Below the pieces are notes generated by a model. It did no database searches and was not told the DNA's origin. It worked only from the letters and a program-made list of their open reading frames with translations. DNA of 64,000 bases. It comes from Mesorhizobium_G sp050247155. Lineage in GTDB: Bacteria; Pseudomonadota; Alphaproteobacteria; Rhizobiales; Rhizobiaceae. The position numbers and the translations under genes are program-made. Positions 25,619 to 34,444 of the stretch are shown here, in pieces (position 1 is the first letter of the stretch; each line of letters starts with the position of its first letter). The DNA lies in assembly GCA_050247155.1 (NCBI GenBank), contig JBFWUS010000018.1, forward strand, positions 1-64,000, written 5' to 3'.

Positions 25619-26460
25619 CCTTCATCGACACGCTTCTCACGCCCTTCCAATTCGACTTCATGGTCAACGCGCTGATCATATCGGTGCTGGTCGCCATCCC
25701 GATGGCGCTGCTCTCCTGCTTCCTCGTCCTCAAGGGCTGGTCGCTGATGGGCGACGCGATCTCTCATGCCGTGTTCCCCGGCGTGGTGATCGCCTACATC
25801 GTCGGCTTCCCCTATGCGATCGGCGCTTTCATCGCCGGTATGTTCTGCGCGATCGCCACCGGGTTCCTGAAAGACAACAGCCGCATCAAACAGGATACGG
25901 TGATGGGTATCGTCTTCTCGGGCATGTTCGGCTTTGGGCTGGTTCTCTACGTCAAGATCCAGTCCGACGTTCATCTCGACCACATCCTGTTCGGCGACAT
26001 GCTCGGCGTCTCCTGGCGCGACATCGGCGAATCGGCCGTCATCGCCGCGATCACGGCCGGCATCATCGGCATCAAGTGGAAGGACTTCCTGCTTCACGCG
26101 TTTGATCCTGCGCAGGCGCGCGCGGTCGGCCTACGCGTCAATCTTCTGCATTATGGACTGCTCTGCCTGATCTCACTGACCATCGTCGGTGCGTTGCAGG
26201 CTGTTGGTATCATCCTGGCCATCGCCATGCTGATTGCGCCAGGCGCCATTGCCTTCCTGCTGACGCGGAAGTTCAGCACGATGCTCCTGCTCTCCGTGAC
26301 CGTGGCGGCCGTCGGCTCCTTCCTCGGCGTCTATCTGTCGTTCTTCATCGACAGCGCGCCCGCGCCGACCATCGTGCTCCTGCTCTCTATCGTCTTCGTG
26401 CTCGCCTTCATTCACGCCACGCGTAAGGCGGCGCGCGTCGAAAGCTCCCAGGCGGCATGA
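25615..26460 (+). CDS. sitD: SitD, ABC-3 family metal permease
   Basis: 281 residues, similar in layout to SitC and probably an ancient duplicate: both have the GW(S)LMGDAISHAVFPGVVIAY-type block near residue 45 and a late IILAIAMLIAPGAIAFLL block. About eight membrane segments are present. It completes the SitABCD transporter for Mn(II)/Fe(II). The operon seems to end here; a 106-base gap separates it from the next gene. Confidence 0.95.
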   Translation: MTFIDTLLTPFQFDFMVNALIISVLVAIPMALLSCFLVLKGWSLMGDAISHAVFPGVVIAYIVGFPYAIGAFIAGMFCAIATGFLKDNSRIKQDTVMGIVFSGMFGFGLVLYVKIQSDVHLDHILFGDMLGVSWRDIGESAVIAAITAGIIGIKWKDFLLHAFDPAQARAVGLRVNLLHYGLLCLISLTIVGALQAVGIILAIAMLIAPGAIAFLLTRKFSTMLLLSVTVAAVGSFLGVYLSFFIDSAPAPTIVLLLSIVFVLAFIHATRKAARVESSQAA

Positions 26461-26566
26461 CGTCCGCTCCTGCTCGATCTGGCTTCTGGGCCGGGTCGAG
26501 CCCAATGGCTCCCCGGCAAATGGCGACGGAGACCGTATTTTCCAGACAGACACATATGAGGACAAC

Positions 26567-27118
26567 ATGATCATGGGAGGACGACGTACACGAGAAGCCC
26601 AACAGCAGGCCGAGCGGCTTAGCAGAACGCGCCTGTCGTACCAGCCGCATATGCCAGCGCTGGCGCGTGTCATCATGGGCTCGCGCATGTTCCAGCGCCT
26701 GATGGACCGGCTCGATACGCGTGAAGGGGCAGCGCGCGGGGATATCCAGCCAGCCCGAGAGCCCGCGCCGCGCCGCGCCAGCGATCGGCTCCTGCCGGAA
26801 AAAGGTCCGTTCGTGCCGCGTCTGCATCCATTGGGTGGCCTCATATTCCGCACGCGTGTCGTACAGCGTGCTCTCGGCGGAGCGTTTGCCGGAGCGGATG
26901 CGCCAGTCGAAACGGCGGCAACAGACGCCAAGGCCAATGAGAAGCCGCCGGCCGACTCCGGAGAAGACCGAAGTCCGGGCCCCCGATACGACGATTGCAG
27001 CGTGAGCCGCGACTCCCAGGAAGGAAGGGAACTGAGTGACGCAGAGCTTCGCGTCCTTCGGCAGAAAGCTCTAATTTCCTCCTTACTGCACTCTTCAATA
27101 CGGTGGGGCGGACGTTGA
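26567..27118 (+). CDS. Hypothetical protein upstream of CNNM-type gene
   Basis: 183 residues, no family recognised. A GAGGACA ribosome site precedes the ATG. The sequence is Arg/Ala/Pro-rich and mostly hydrophilic, with no signal peptide or membrane segment; the only regular region is LSDAELRVLRQKALISSLLHSS near the end. Its stop overlaps the start of the downstream CNNM-type gene in TGATG, which argues that it is translated. A long open frame on the opposite strand covers the same bases, so coding status is moderate. Confidence 0.45.
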   Translation: MIMGGRRTREAQQQAERLSRTRLSYQPHMPALARVIMGSRMFQRLMDRLDTREGAARGDIQPAREPAPRRASDRLLPEKGPFVPRLHPLGGLIFRTRVVQRALGGAFAGADAPVETAATDAKANEKPPADSGEDRSPGPRYDDCSVSRDSQEGRELSDAELRVLRQKALISSLLHSSIRWGGR

Positions 27119-28494
27119 TGGACGGGTTCGACTGGACCGTGCTGATCAAGCTGGTGGCGGTGATCGTCCTCGTTATCGCCAACGGATTTTTCGTCGCCGC
27201 AGAATTTTCGCTCGTCGCCGTACGGCGCAGCCGGGTGGAGCAACTCAGCAACGAAGGGCACTGGCTTGCGCCAAGCCTGTTAAAGGCCAGCGATAATCTC
27301 GACGCTTACCTCGCGGCGACGCAGCTCGGCATAACGCTCTCTTCGCTCGGGCTTGGCTGGATCGGAGAACCTGCCGTGGCGGCACTACTGGAGCCGTTGT
27401 TCAGCCAACTGCCGGCCCCATTCCATGCCCTCGGCAGCCACGCGGTGGCGTTCGTCATCGCCTTTACACTGATTACCACCCTTCACATCGTCTTCGGGGA
27501 GCTGATGCCGAAGAGCCTGGCGATCCAGAAGGCAGAGAAGGTTTCCCTGGCGATCGTGAGGCCGCTTGCCTTCTTTCTCATCCTGTTTCGCCCTGCAATC
27601 GTCGTGCTGAACGGTTTTGCCAACTGGATGCTACGCAAAATCGGGCTCAACCCCGCGTCAGGCGAGGAGCACCTGCACTCTCCGGAGGAATTGAAGTTGC
27701 TCTTCGATGCCGCGAGCAGAGCCGGCCTGATCCACGAAGGGCAAGGCGATCTGGTCGATCGAGCGCTGACGCTCGGAGAACGCAAGATCGGAAGCTGCAT
27801 GACGCCACGCGCGGATTTCGAGTGGATCGATGCAAACGCGCCCTTATCCGAGACAAGGCGGAAGATCATCGCATCGAGCCACAGCCGGTTTCCGGTCCAC
27901 TCGCCGGATTTCGACACCCATGCAATGGTCACCGCCAAGGCCGTGCTTTCGCTCGATCCGGCGAGCGTTAGGCTTCCGCCCGAGTCGGTCGTCCCGGCTG
28001 TGGTCGTGCAGGAAAATGCCGCTGTATTGCATATTCTCGACCAGTTCCGACGCAACCGCACCGAGTGGGCGCTGGTCGTCGATCAGCACGGCGAGGTTCA
28101 GGGACTGGTTACGACCCACGATCTGTTCGATGCGCTGGCGGGCGATGCCGACGCCTATCCGATCGAGATGCCCCCGTCAGAGGCGGCTGACGCGGAACCG
28201 GTCGAGGAACAGGTGTTCGATGCGGGAATCTCGATGGACGACTTCCGGCGGCAATTGCGGAGGCCGCGATTGGGCGCCAATGACCGTAGCGATTATCATA
28301 CCGTCGCTGGGTTCGCACTTGAACGGCTACGGCGTTTGCCGCAGACCGGCGAAATCTTCGTGCATGACGGGTTGCGGTTTGAGGTTAGGGATATGGAAAA
28401 GTTCCGTATCACGCGCCTGTCTGTACGCTCACTGGATGCCGGTCTTACAGCGCTGGACGATCAGCCGGGGTTGGTAGATCACTCGGAGGCATAG
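27118..28494 (+). CDS. CNNM/HlyC-CorC family membrane protein
   Basis: 458 residues from an ATG at 27118. The N-terminal DUF21/CNNM domain has four hydrophobic segments between residues 5 and 175, including ANGFFVAAEFSLVAVRRSRVEQL and the GELMPKSLAIQ signature. Two CBS repeats follow (about 210-335, with IGSCMTPRADFEWI and LVVDQHGEVQGLVTTHDL), then a CorC_HlyC domain (about 365-450). Relatives act in Mg, Co or Mn efflux or ion balance. Position after sitABCD suggests divalent-cation homeostasis, but no metal can be assigned. Confidence 0.88.
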   Translation: MDGFDWTVLIKLVAVIVLVIANGFFVAAEFSLVAVRRSRVEQLSNEGHWLAPSLLKASDNLDAYLAATQLGITLSSLGLGWIGEPAVAALLEPLFSQLPAPFHALGSHAVAFVIAFTLITTLHIVFGELMPKSLAIQKAEKVSLAIVRPLAFFLILFRPAIVVLNGFANWMLRKIGLNPASGEEHLHSPEELKLLFDAASRAGLIHEGQGDLVDRALTLGERKIGSCMTPRADFEWIDANAPLSETRRKIIASSHSRFPVHSPDFDTHAMVTAKAVLSLDPASVRLPPESVVPAVVVQENAAVLHILDQFRRNRTEWALVVDQHGEVQGLVTTHDLFDALAGDADAYPIEMPPSEAADAEPVEEQVFDAGISMDDFRRQLRRPRLGANDRSDYHTVAGFALERLRRLPQTGEIFVHDGLRFEVRDMEKFRITRLSVRSLDAGLTALDDQPGLVDHSEA

Positions 28495-28523
28495 CGCGAG
28501 ACCATGGAACCATTTGCCTCAAG

Positions 28524-29096
28524 ATGGCAGAAGTCAGAGGCGGCATCAGCGTGAAGCCACCTCTGTTCCTGGTCGTTTGTGTTGGCAATATGTGCCGCAG
28601 CCCGATGGCCGAGGCGATCCTGCGCAAGCTGCTTGCCGAGAAGAAAATCGAAGCGGATGTGATCTCACGGGGCCTGGCTGCGCCAATTGGCAGGCGGCCT
28701 CATCCCTTCACCATTGCCGTCAGCGCAGAACGTGGGACCCCAATCGCCGTGTCCAAGCATTCCGCGCTCCTTACTTCATTCGAGGTGGAGATCGCGACGA
28801 TGATCCTCGTCATGGAGGAGGCACACCGGGATTCAATCGCGCGAAAATATCCATCCGCAGCCCCCAAGGCGTTTCGTATCGACCATTGGCGTCCCTCAGG
28901 CGATATCGCCGATCCTGTCCGGTCGCCGAAGTCGGCCTTTGATACGATGTGGGACGATTTGCACCTTCATTGCGTGCTCTGGGCGGAGGCGATTGAGGCT
29001 GGCGTCCGGCCGGCCCAAAAGAATGCAGCCAAGCGAACGTCTCACCGAGCGGGAGGCTTTTTTCGCCTGGCCTCGCGCCTGGGCCGCCTGACATAG
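28524..29096 (+). CDS. Low-molecular-weight protein tyrosine phosphatase-like protein
   Basis: 190 residues; a GTG at 28551 is an alternative start. The phosphate-binding loop VCVGNMCRSPMAEAIL holds the C-x5-R-S signature near the N-terminus, and an acidic Asp-Pro (IADPVRSP) lies near residue 132, as in low-molecular-weight phosphatases and arsenate-reductase relatives. The last 18 codons overlap the 3' end of the convergent fur gene by 55 bases, so the basic C-terminal tail may be recent. Substrate unknown; it may be co-transcribed with the CNNM gene 29 bases upstream. Confidence 0.85.
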   Translation: MAEVRGGISVKPPLFLVVCVGNMCRSPMAEAILRKLLAEKKIEADVISRGLAAPIGRRPHPFTIAVSAERGTPIAVSKHSALLTSFEVEIATMILVMEEAHRDSIARKYPSAAPKAFRIDHWRPSGDIADPVRSPKSAFDTMWDDLHLHCVLWAEAIEAGVRPAQKNAAKRTSHRAGGFFRLASRLGRLT

Positions 29097-29497
29097 ATCT
29101 CCAGCTTATGGCTGACGATCTCGAAACCGCGAGCGCGGGCGATTTCTTCCTGCAACTGTTCGATCGCGTCGGATCGGAACTCGATCACATCGCCGGTGTC
29201 CACATTGATGAGGTGGTCGTGATGTTCATGGTCCGTGGTCTCGTAGCGTGCGCGACCGTCGGCAAAGGTGTGACGTTCGAGAACGCCCTTCTCCTGGAGC
29301 ATGTTCAGTGTCCGATACACCGTGGCGATTGCTATTCCCGGATCGATCTTGCCGACGCGGCGGTGCAACTCAACGGCATCGGGATGATCGGTCGACTTCA
29401 GCAGGACCTGCATGATGACTTTGCGCGGGCCTGTCAGTCGAAGTCCGTGTTCCTTGCAGATCTGAGCAATATCGGGGATTTCGGGATTGTTCGCCAT
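29042..29497 (-). CDS. fur: Fur-family regulator (Fur/Mur)
   Basis: 151 residues from an ATG at 29497 with a GGGGGCAGA leader; upstream codons to 29587 are not conserved. The winged helix (LRLTGPRKVIMQVLL, IAIATVYRTLNMLQEKGVLERHTF) and the metal segment TTDHEHHDHLINVDTGDVIEF match canonical Fur, which in rhizobia acts as Mur, the manganese-responsive repressor of sitABCD. It lies in the same module as sitABCD and two Irr-like genes, so three Fur-type regulators surround one importer. Its 3' end overlaps the phosphatase gene. Confidence 0.92.
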   Translation of the reverse strand: MANNPEIPDIAQICKEHGLRLTGPRKVIMQVLLKSTDHPDAVELHRRVGKIDPGIAIATVYRTLNMLQEKGVLERHTFADGRARYETTDHEHHDHLINVDTGDVIEFRSDAIEQLQEEIARARGFEIVSHKLEIYVRRPRREARRKKPPAR

Positions 29498-29567
29498 TCT
29501 GCCCCCATAGCTCTTCTGGTGCAGACAATCCTCCGACACCGGCATCTGGCGATCAGCCCTAGTCCAG

Positions 29568-29584
29568 TTGCGTCGCAATCGCAA
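29568..29584. promoter_or_regulatory. Candidate operator upstream of fur
   Basis: TTGCGTCGCAATCGCAA contains the palindrome TTGCG-T-CGCAA (29568-29578) overlapped by a second CGCAA half. It lies about 70 bases upstream of the fur start and shares the CGCAAT core with the operators next to sitA, so autoregulation is plausible. Confidence 0.45.
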
Positions 29585-29692
29585 CAACGGAACACCATTG
29601 ATGCCATTTTCCCCTGAGATGTCTGTGGGGATTATTTGGTAGCGGCCTGTTCTCGATCCGACCTTCGAGCTTTGCTACATCGAAGTCGGAAA

Positions 29693-30724
29693 TCAGCACA
29701 CGCCGCGTCGTGCTGCGGCACCTGCGTCTCTGGCCTGAATGGTTCGAGAATAGGCGGCAAAAAGCGCGGATCGGTCGGCGGCAGGTGGCAAGCGCTTCCG
29801 CCGCGGCGAACCCTGGCGCGCTTCCAGGAAATCAGCAAAGCGCGCGATCATGGCCTCATGGCCGCCCGTGGCCACGATCATCCAGCGACGGTATGCCCCA
29901 GTGGCTTCAATGCCTTTGACAAGCCAATCAGGAGGTTGTCCCGCGAGCGTCTCGAAGCAACGGATGCGTGCGGCGGTCGAAAGGTTCGTGAGTGTTCTCC
30001 CCGACGGCACCTCAGCGGCTATGGGCATGCATTGCACGCGCGTGACGGCGTCATTCGTTTTCGCCGAGCTCTTGATCGCCTCCACCCTGCATATGTCCGC
30101 GATCGCGCGTTCCAGCTGACGTGCGGCCGCCTTGACCTTGGCCTTCGGCGCAGCGCGCAGGTCAAACCCGCATCTTACGCAAATATGCTGCGGCAGGAGT
30201 TCGCCCTGGTCGAAGGCCGCCACGCCGGCGCGGCAGGCCGGGCATCGATCCCGAAGCCCGCAGCCATGCACAAAGCATGACACGCGGGATGACAGCCTCC
30301 ACTGCCGCCGAAAATGCGGCGCCTCGTCCGCTGCAAGGCATTGGGGGCAATACTGCATCCAGGTCGAACGGTTCCGGTGCGCGCTGTCGCGCAGCGGCAG
30401 CAAGAGGGGGGCCATAGCACAGCCGGTCATCGTCATTGCTCTGACCACGTCCTGCGGAACGGCCGTCTGAGCGGCAAGCATTCTGGCGATGTGGCGTGGA
30501 AGGTGAACGTCGAGGCGCGGCGACCACATCCCTTCGCTGAGTCCGAGGACGCCGGCAAATGACCGCGGCGCTATGCCGTTCGCGAGCGCAAGACGATGGA
30601 GCCAGCTCGACAGCAGTTCGTCCTGAAGCGGGTCGACAGAGACCGGCCAACAGCCTGGCGCGACATCACCATACCGCTCGCGGATCTCGATCGCGAAACC
30701 CGTGTGTGTCGGATTACCCGTCAC
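29693..30724 (-). CDS. tniQ: TniQ, transposition target-selection protein
   Basis: 343 residues from a GTG at 30724 overlapping the tniB stop (GTGA). The N-terminal DELLSSWLHRLALANGIAPRSF block is the TniQ signature, followed by zinc-binding pairs CPQC (about residue 126), CPAC (about 160) and CVRCGFDL (about 185). TniQ works with TniA and TniB in Tn5053/Tn402-like and Tn7-like transposition and helps select the target. The C-terminal half is less conserved and basic. It is the last gene of the tniABQ set; no resolvase gene tniR follows. Confidence 0.92.
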   Translation of the reverse strand: MTGNPTHTGFAIEIRERYGDVAPGCWPVSVDPLQDELLSSWLHRLALANGIAPRSFAGVLGLSEGMWSPRLDVHLPRHIARMLAAQTAVPQDVVRAMTMTGCAMAPLLLPLRDSAHRNRSTWMQYCPQCLAADEAPHFRRQWRLSSRVSCFVHGCGLRDRCPACRAGVAAFDQGELLPQHICVRCGFDLRAAPKAKVKAAARQLERAIADICRVEAIKSSAKTNDAVTRVQCMPIAAEVPSGRTLTNLSTAARIRCFETLAGQPPDWLVKGIEATGAYRRWMIVATGGHEAMIARFADFLEARQGSPRRKRLPPAADRSALFAAYSRTIQARDAGAAARRGVC

Positions 30725-31599
30725 AGCAGGTCGTCGCGTACCGGCGCCCGACGCCGCTTCGACACCGGGACGTAGCGCAGCGCCTCGATGCCCGATTTCG
30801 AGATCTGCTCCTCGCCGGATCTCACTGAGATGATGGCCGCTGCGCAGACGATTGCCACGATCTCGCCGATCAGTCCCTCGGAGAGCTGGAAGATCGTTCG
30901 CGCCATTGGTTCATCCGATAGATTGGACGCTTGGGCTAGAGGCAGGGCGCTCTCAAGGCTGTCGAGCAGCGCAAGAAACTCCTCGTCATATTGCCAACGC
31001 GGGACAGCGTGCAGGTCGAACCGGGTCGCCATTTCAGCAGTCTGGTTGACGAAGTCATAGACGGCGACCTCGCCGATCAGAACCGGCGAGATGTCGAACT
31101 GGCGGCCGATCCTCCGAAGCAGGGCAAGCACTGCTTCAATGTCGCGCGCCCGGCCGCGCAGAGCATTGTGGAACTCATCGAAGATCAGGATTCTGGGCTT
31201 CAGCCTGTCGAGCAGATAATCGACCTGTTCTGCCTTGCGGCCGACGTCCCGGCTGTTGCCCGTCGGCGCTCGCAACGCCTGCAGGATGCTACCGTAGAAA
31301 TGGGCAAGGCCAGCGCCCTCGCGCGTCTGTACCACCCACACCCGCTGCGGTTCGGCTGTTCTCAGATGTCCGACGGCAAAGCGTTCGGCGATCATCGTCT
31401 TGCCGTTGGCATAGGGTCCGACCAGCATCAGGCCTCGGGTCCGCAGCGATGGCGGCCGCGACAGAAGCTCGGCAAGACGTTCGTGCGCTGTGAGCGCCAC
31501 CCGATGTCCGATCCACTTTGGCGCCTGGATGTAGGCGATCCGCTCTTCCTTGCTGTGGTCGAGGTGCGGCCGAACATGATCGAGAAGATGATCCGCCAC
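30721..31599 (-). CDS. tniB: TniB, AAA+ transposition ATPase
   Basis: 292 residues from a GTG at 31599, one base after the tniA stop; the frame is open further upstream but only inside tniA. TniB (TnsC-like) is the ATP-dependent regulator that brings transposase to target DNA. Walker A GPYANGKTM and Walker B ILIFDEFHNALRG are clear, and the N-terminus HKEERIAYIQAPKWIG-type block is typical. Length matches TniB. It lies in the coupled order tniA-tniB-tniQ. Confidence 0.93.
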   Translation of the reverse strand: MADHLLDHVRPHLDHSKEERIAYIQAPKWIGHRVALTAHERLAELLSRPPSLRTRGLMLVGPYANGKTMIAERFAVGHLRTAEPQRVWVVQTREGAGLAHFYGSILQALRAPTGNSRDVGRKAEQVDYLLDRLKPRILIFDEFHNALRGRARDIEAVLALLRRIGRQFDISPVLIGEVAVYDFVNQTAEMATRFDLHAVPRWQYDEEFLALLDSLESALPLAQASNLSDEPMARTIFQLSEGLIGEIVAIVCAAAIISVRSGEEQISKSGIEALRYVPVSKRRRAPVRDDLL

Positions 31600-31600
31600 G

Positions 31601-33253
31601 TCACCAATCCTCAACAGGCAGGCGGCGCTTCGGACGAACGGGGTGATCGACAGGCGCCGGCGGCTCCGGCCGCATCGCGTCGTAGGGCTTGGGCGCGTCT
31701 GCGGCGTGAGATTTGCGCACAGCATTGCGCAGCTCGGCTTTGGACGGCTTCGGTCCGCCGACGATCTCCGCGATCCGGCGGCGCAGCATCACCTTCTCTA
31801 TGTCCGTGCGAGCATTCGCCTTGCGTCGCGACAGCCGGTCCGCCTTGTGCTCCCACAACGTCATCGGAGCAAGCATGCCGTCGCGCCGCTCCACCGATCG
31901 AAACTCCCGGGTTTCGGGATCGCGGGCATAGATGTGGCTGATGTCGCGTGGGTCGTATCGAAGCTCGAGCTTTCCTAGCCGATCCCGCTGCGGAACCAAC
32001 TCGCTCAACCAAGGTGAATAATAATCGAGTGCGAACATACTGACGCCCTGCGGCGAGATGTGTCGCTCCGTTCCGGGCATGAATGCCAGCAGGACCCGCA
32101 TGGGATCATCGTCGAAGCGTGCAGGCTCGTGCGCCTGTCGGTTCCATTCTGATGACGGCACCTTCAGGGTCTTTGCGTTTTGCTGGAGGTTGTGGTCGAT
32201 CACCGCGAGCGCGACGCATCGCTCGAGATCGACGAAGCTGAGACGCGCCCGCCGCTTCGCGGGATATTGGTCGCGGTCCGCTACGGATCGACCCGTCGAG
32301 CCAGGCTGCGTCGCAAGAACCCCGTTGAGCTTCCCCAGTAGCCTTTCGACCACGCCACCCTGATGCACGCGGCCGCGATCCCGGTAGCGGATATGAATCC
32401 CGTAGTCCTCGCACCCGCGCTGGAAGGCATTCCCTTTGAACTCCTTGGCTGAGTCGGTGACCAGCGATCGCGGTCGACCGAACATAGGCCACCCATGCTC
32501 CATGTCGCGCGCGACCAGCCATTCGTCCTTCGAACACATCGCCTGCGCCAGGCACAATGCGACCGACAGCGCCGACGGCTTTTCGAGGGTTAGGCAAAAG
32601 CCGAGAATGCAGCGCGTCGCCACGTCGGTGATGATCGTCAGGTAGGCCCTGCCGACAAACGTTCCTCCGCCCTCAACGACTTCGACGAAGTTGATGTCGG
32701 TCGGCGTGTGATCGATCTGGCAGACATCCAGCGGGTGCGCGGCGTGGATGTATCCGGGCCGAGCCTTGAGCCGATGGAGATGTTTCGGGTTCGCCGACCG
32801 CTTCTTTGCGATTTCCTCGGGGCCAAACAGTGTGGGTATTCTGCGGGCGACCGTCAGATAGGACGGAGGAGCCAGGCGGGCCTCCTCGCAGCGGGCGCGG
32901 ATCTCGGCCACGACCGGAGCGAGAGGCGGAGCCTCCAGCACCAGCCACCGCTCCCGCAGCGTCGCAGCGATGATCTCCTCAATGCCCAGTTCGAGACGCT
33001 TCTTTCGCACGCCGTCCAAACGGGGCAGTAGCGACGACACGGTTCGGTCTGTGCGGTAACGCGCAATAAGGTTGTAGACCTGCCTGGTCGAGAGACGCAA
33101 TTCGGCGGCTGCCCGAACGATCGCCGCCCGTCGCGACCCCGGGCCGTCCAAAATCCTGTCGAGCTCGCGCGCAACGCGGCGGGCCGTCGACCATGCTTCA
33201 TCGGAATGTGACGCAGCAGGTGTCGGTTTCAGGTTGTGCAATCGGTTCGGCAA
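31601..33253 (-). CDS. tniA: TniA, Mu/Tn7-type DDE transposase
   Basis: 550 residues; the start at 33253 is a TTG, and further TTG codons nearby are alternatives. An N-terminal helix-turn-helix (LRLSTRQVYNLIARYR) precedes an RNase H-fold integrase core with the DDE residues in VCQIDHTPTD, LVTDSAKEF and GGVVERLLGKL. A Mu C-terminal beta-barrel region follows (YYSPWLSEL, IYARDPETREF). TniA catalyses cut-and-join or replicative transposition with TniB. It reads away from the right transposon end at about 33360. Confidence 0.93.
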   Translation of the reverse strand: MPNRLHNLKPTPAASHSDEAWSTARRVARELDRILDGPGSRRAAIVRAAAELRLSTRQVYNLIARYRTDRTVSSLLPRLDGVRKKRLELGIEEIIAATLRERWLVLEAPPLAPVVAEIRARCEEARLAPPSYLTVARRIPTLFGPEEIAKKRSANPKHLHRLKARPGYIHAAHPLDVCQIDHTPTDINFVEVVEGGGTFVGRAYLTIITDVATRCILGFCLTLEKPSALSVALCLAQAMCSKDEWLVARDMEHGWPMFGRPRSLVTDSAKEFKGNAFQRGCEDYGIHIRYRDRGRVHQGGVVERLLGKLNGVLATQPGSTGRSVADRDQYPAKRRARLSFVDLERCVALAVIDHNLQQNAKTLKVPSSEWNRQAHEPARFDDDPMRVLLAFMPGTERHISPQGVSMFALDYYSPWLSELVPQRDRLGKLELRYDPRDISHIYARDPETREFRSVERRDGMLAPMTLWEHKADRLSRRKANARTDIEKVMLRRRIAEIVGGPKPSKAELRNAVRKSHAADAPKPYDAMRPEPPAPVDHPVRPKRRLPVEDW

Positions 33254-33348
33254 AATGAGCAGTCAGTGAAATCGTTAGCGAAAAATCTTGCCCGTCGTAG
33301 CGACTAAACCTGAACAACACATGACGTTTCCGCGTTTGAAATCGCGAA

Positions 33349-34416
33349 GTGAAAACGACAGCGGAAGACCAGCTTGCCCGGTTGGATGAGCAGGTCCGCC
33401 GCAGTCCGGTCGGCGAGGGCTTTGTCGAGCGCGGCCACTTCTTCGATGCGGCGGCCAGCATGTGGGTGGGGGGCGAGCTTGTCCATGTTGAGGATCTCGT
33501 TCTCCACGATGAGCGCATGGACGCTCGGGCGCCGACCCATGAGTTGACGATCGCCCACCGGATCCTACGAGCTCGGCGCCGCATCGCTGGCGCGAAGCCC
33601 GGCTGGGCCGTGAGCGATGCCGGGATCGGCGCGCTGACGGGATACGAGGAACAGGAGCGCGAGGCCGCGGAAGGGCAGGGGACCGCGCCGGTCGAGGAGA
33701 TGGCTGAGTTCGACATCATCGGTATGGACGACCCGCTGGCTCAGGAACTCGCCAATGTCGACGCGCTCCTCGAGCAGTCGCAGCGCCTGATAGATCAGGT
33801 TTCGACCGGCAAGGGCCCGGACCGTTCGGCGCTCGTGGTCGGGAATCTTGTGGTTCGTGATTCCGACTGGGACGAGGCCGATCGCCTGACGCAATGGAAG
33901 CGTGTTCTTCAGGAGGTCGCGGAGCTGCCTCCGAGCCTTGCCGTGGCGTTGATCTGGGAGGCCTGGGAATCCCTCGAACCCATGCAGCGGCAGCACTGGC
34001 TCGGCAGCCAGTTCGTGAGCGCCTATCTTCGGGCGCGGGGCAAGGTGGCCTCGCACCTGTTCGGCTTCAATGTCGGCTTGAAGGCCGTGCCGAGGGAGCG
34101 CCGGCGATCCGCAAACCGTCTGACCCGTATTCTCGCCTTCCTCGACGCAATGTCGGCGTCGGCCGAGAGCGGCATGAAGGAACTATCGCGCCTGGCGCAG
34201 GCGCGCGAGCAAATGACCCGCCGCCTGAACGGCCGGCGCTCCTCGAGCAGTCTGCCGACTACCATCGAGCTGGTCTTGTCGCGCCCGATCGTGTCGGCGC
34301 CGATGGTCGCCAAGGCGGCGAGGATCACGCAGCGCGGCGCTCTCAACCTCATCGGCGAACTCGGTGTCCGAGAGGTGACGGGGAGAGGCCGTTATCGCGC
34401 ATGGGGCGTACTCTAG
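33349..34416 (+). CDS. DUF1612 / RHE_PE00001 family protein, 5' end replaced by transposon end
   Basis: 355 residues from a GTG at 33349. The body AEDQLARLDEQVRRSPVGEGF, then FFDAAASMWVGGELVHVEDLVLHD, matches rhizobial DUF1612 proteins, and the C-terminal part (about 250-350) has a winged-helix look (IVSAPMVAKAARITQRGALNLIGELG). Family members usually begin about 20 residues earlier. Here the first five codons lie in the putative transposon end, so the original start was probably lost on insertion and the present start is accidental. Function unknown; it may regulate or be non-functional. Confidence 0.75.
   Translation: MKTTAEDQLARLDEQVRRSPVGEGFVERGHFFDAAASMWVGGELVHVEDLVLHDERMDARAPTHELTIAHRILRARRRIAGAKPGWAVSDAGIGALTGYEEQEREAAEGQGTAPVEEMAEFDIIGMDDPLAQELANVDALLEQSQRLIDQVSTGKGPDRSALVVGNLVVRDSDWDEADRLTQWKRVLQEVAELPPSLAVALIWEAWESLEPMQRQHWLGSQFVSAYLRARGKVASHLFGFNVGLKAVPRERRRSANRLTRILAFLDAMSASAESGMKELSRLAQAREQMTRRLNGRRSSSSLPTTIELVLSRPIVSAPMVAKAARITQRGALNLIGELGVREVTGRGRYRAWGVL
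33351..33360. repeat. Putative right terminal inverted repeat tip of the tniABQ element
   Basis: Read from outside inward on the minus strand the sequence is TGTCGTTTTC, close to the TGTCATTTTC tip of Tn5053/Tn402-family elements. Inside it are repeated TGAAATCG/GTTTCCGCG-type segments (about 33275-33350) that look like TniA-binding sites. It lies about 100 bases upstream of tniA, the usual place. The matching left end was not found. Confidence 0.6.
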
Positions 34417-34444
34417 TCGTCCGCCGCGCCATCCCGTCACCCCA

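Noticed and set aside
26461..26566. Possible manganese riboswitch before the CNNM module
   Set aside because: I could not find the conserved loops of the yybP-ykoY class; the leader looks ordinary.
26173..27261. 362-codon minus-strand frame over sitD end and the hypothetical gene
   Set aside because: It crosses the clear sitD and CNNM coding regions and shows no recognisable protein features.
29615..29640. TGTC at 29620 as the left transposon end
   Set aside because: Only four bases match the right end and the flanking five bases differ, so there is no support for a terminal repeat or duplication.
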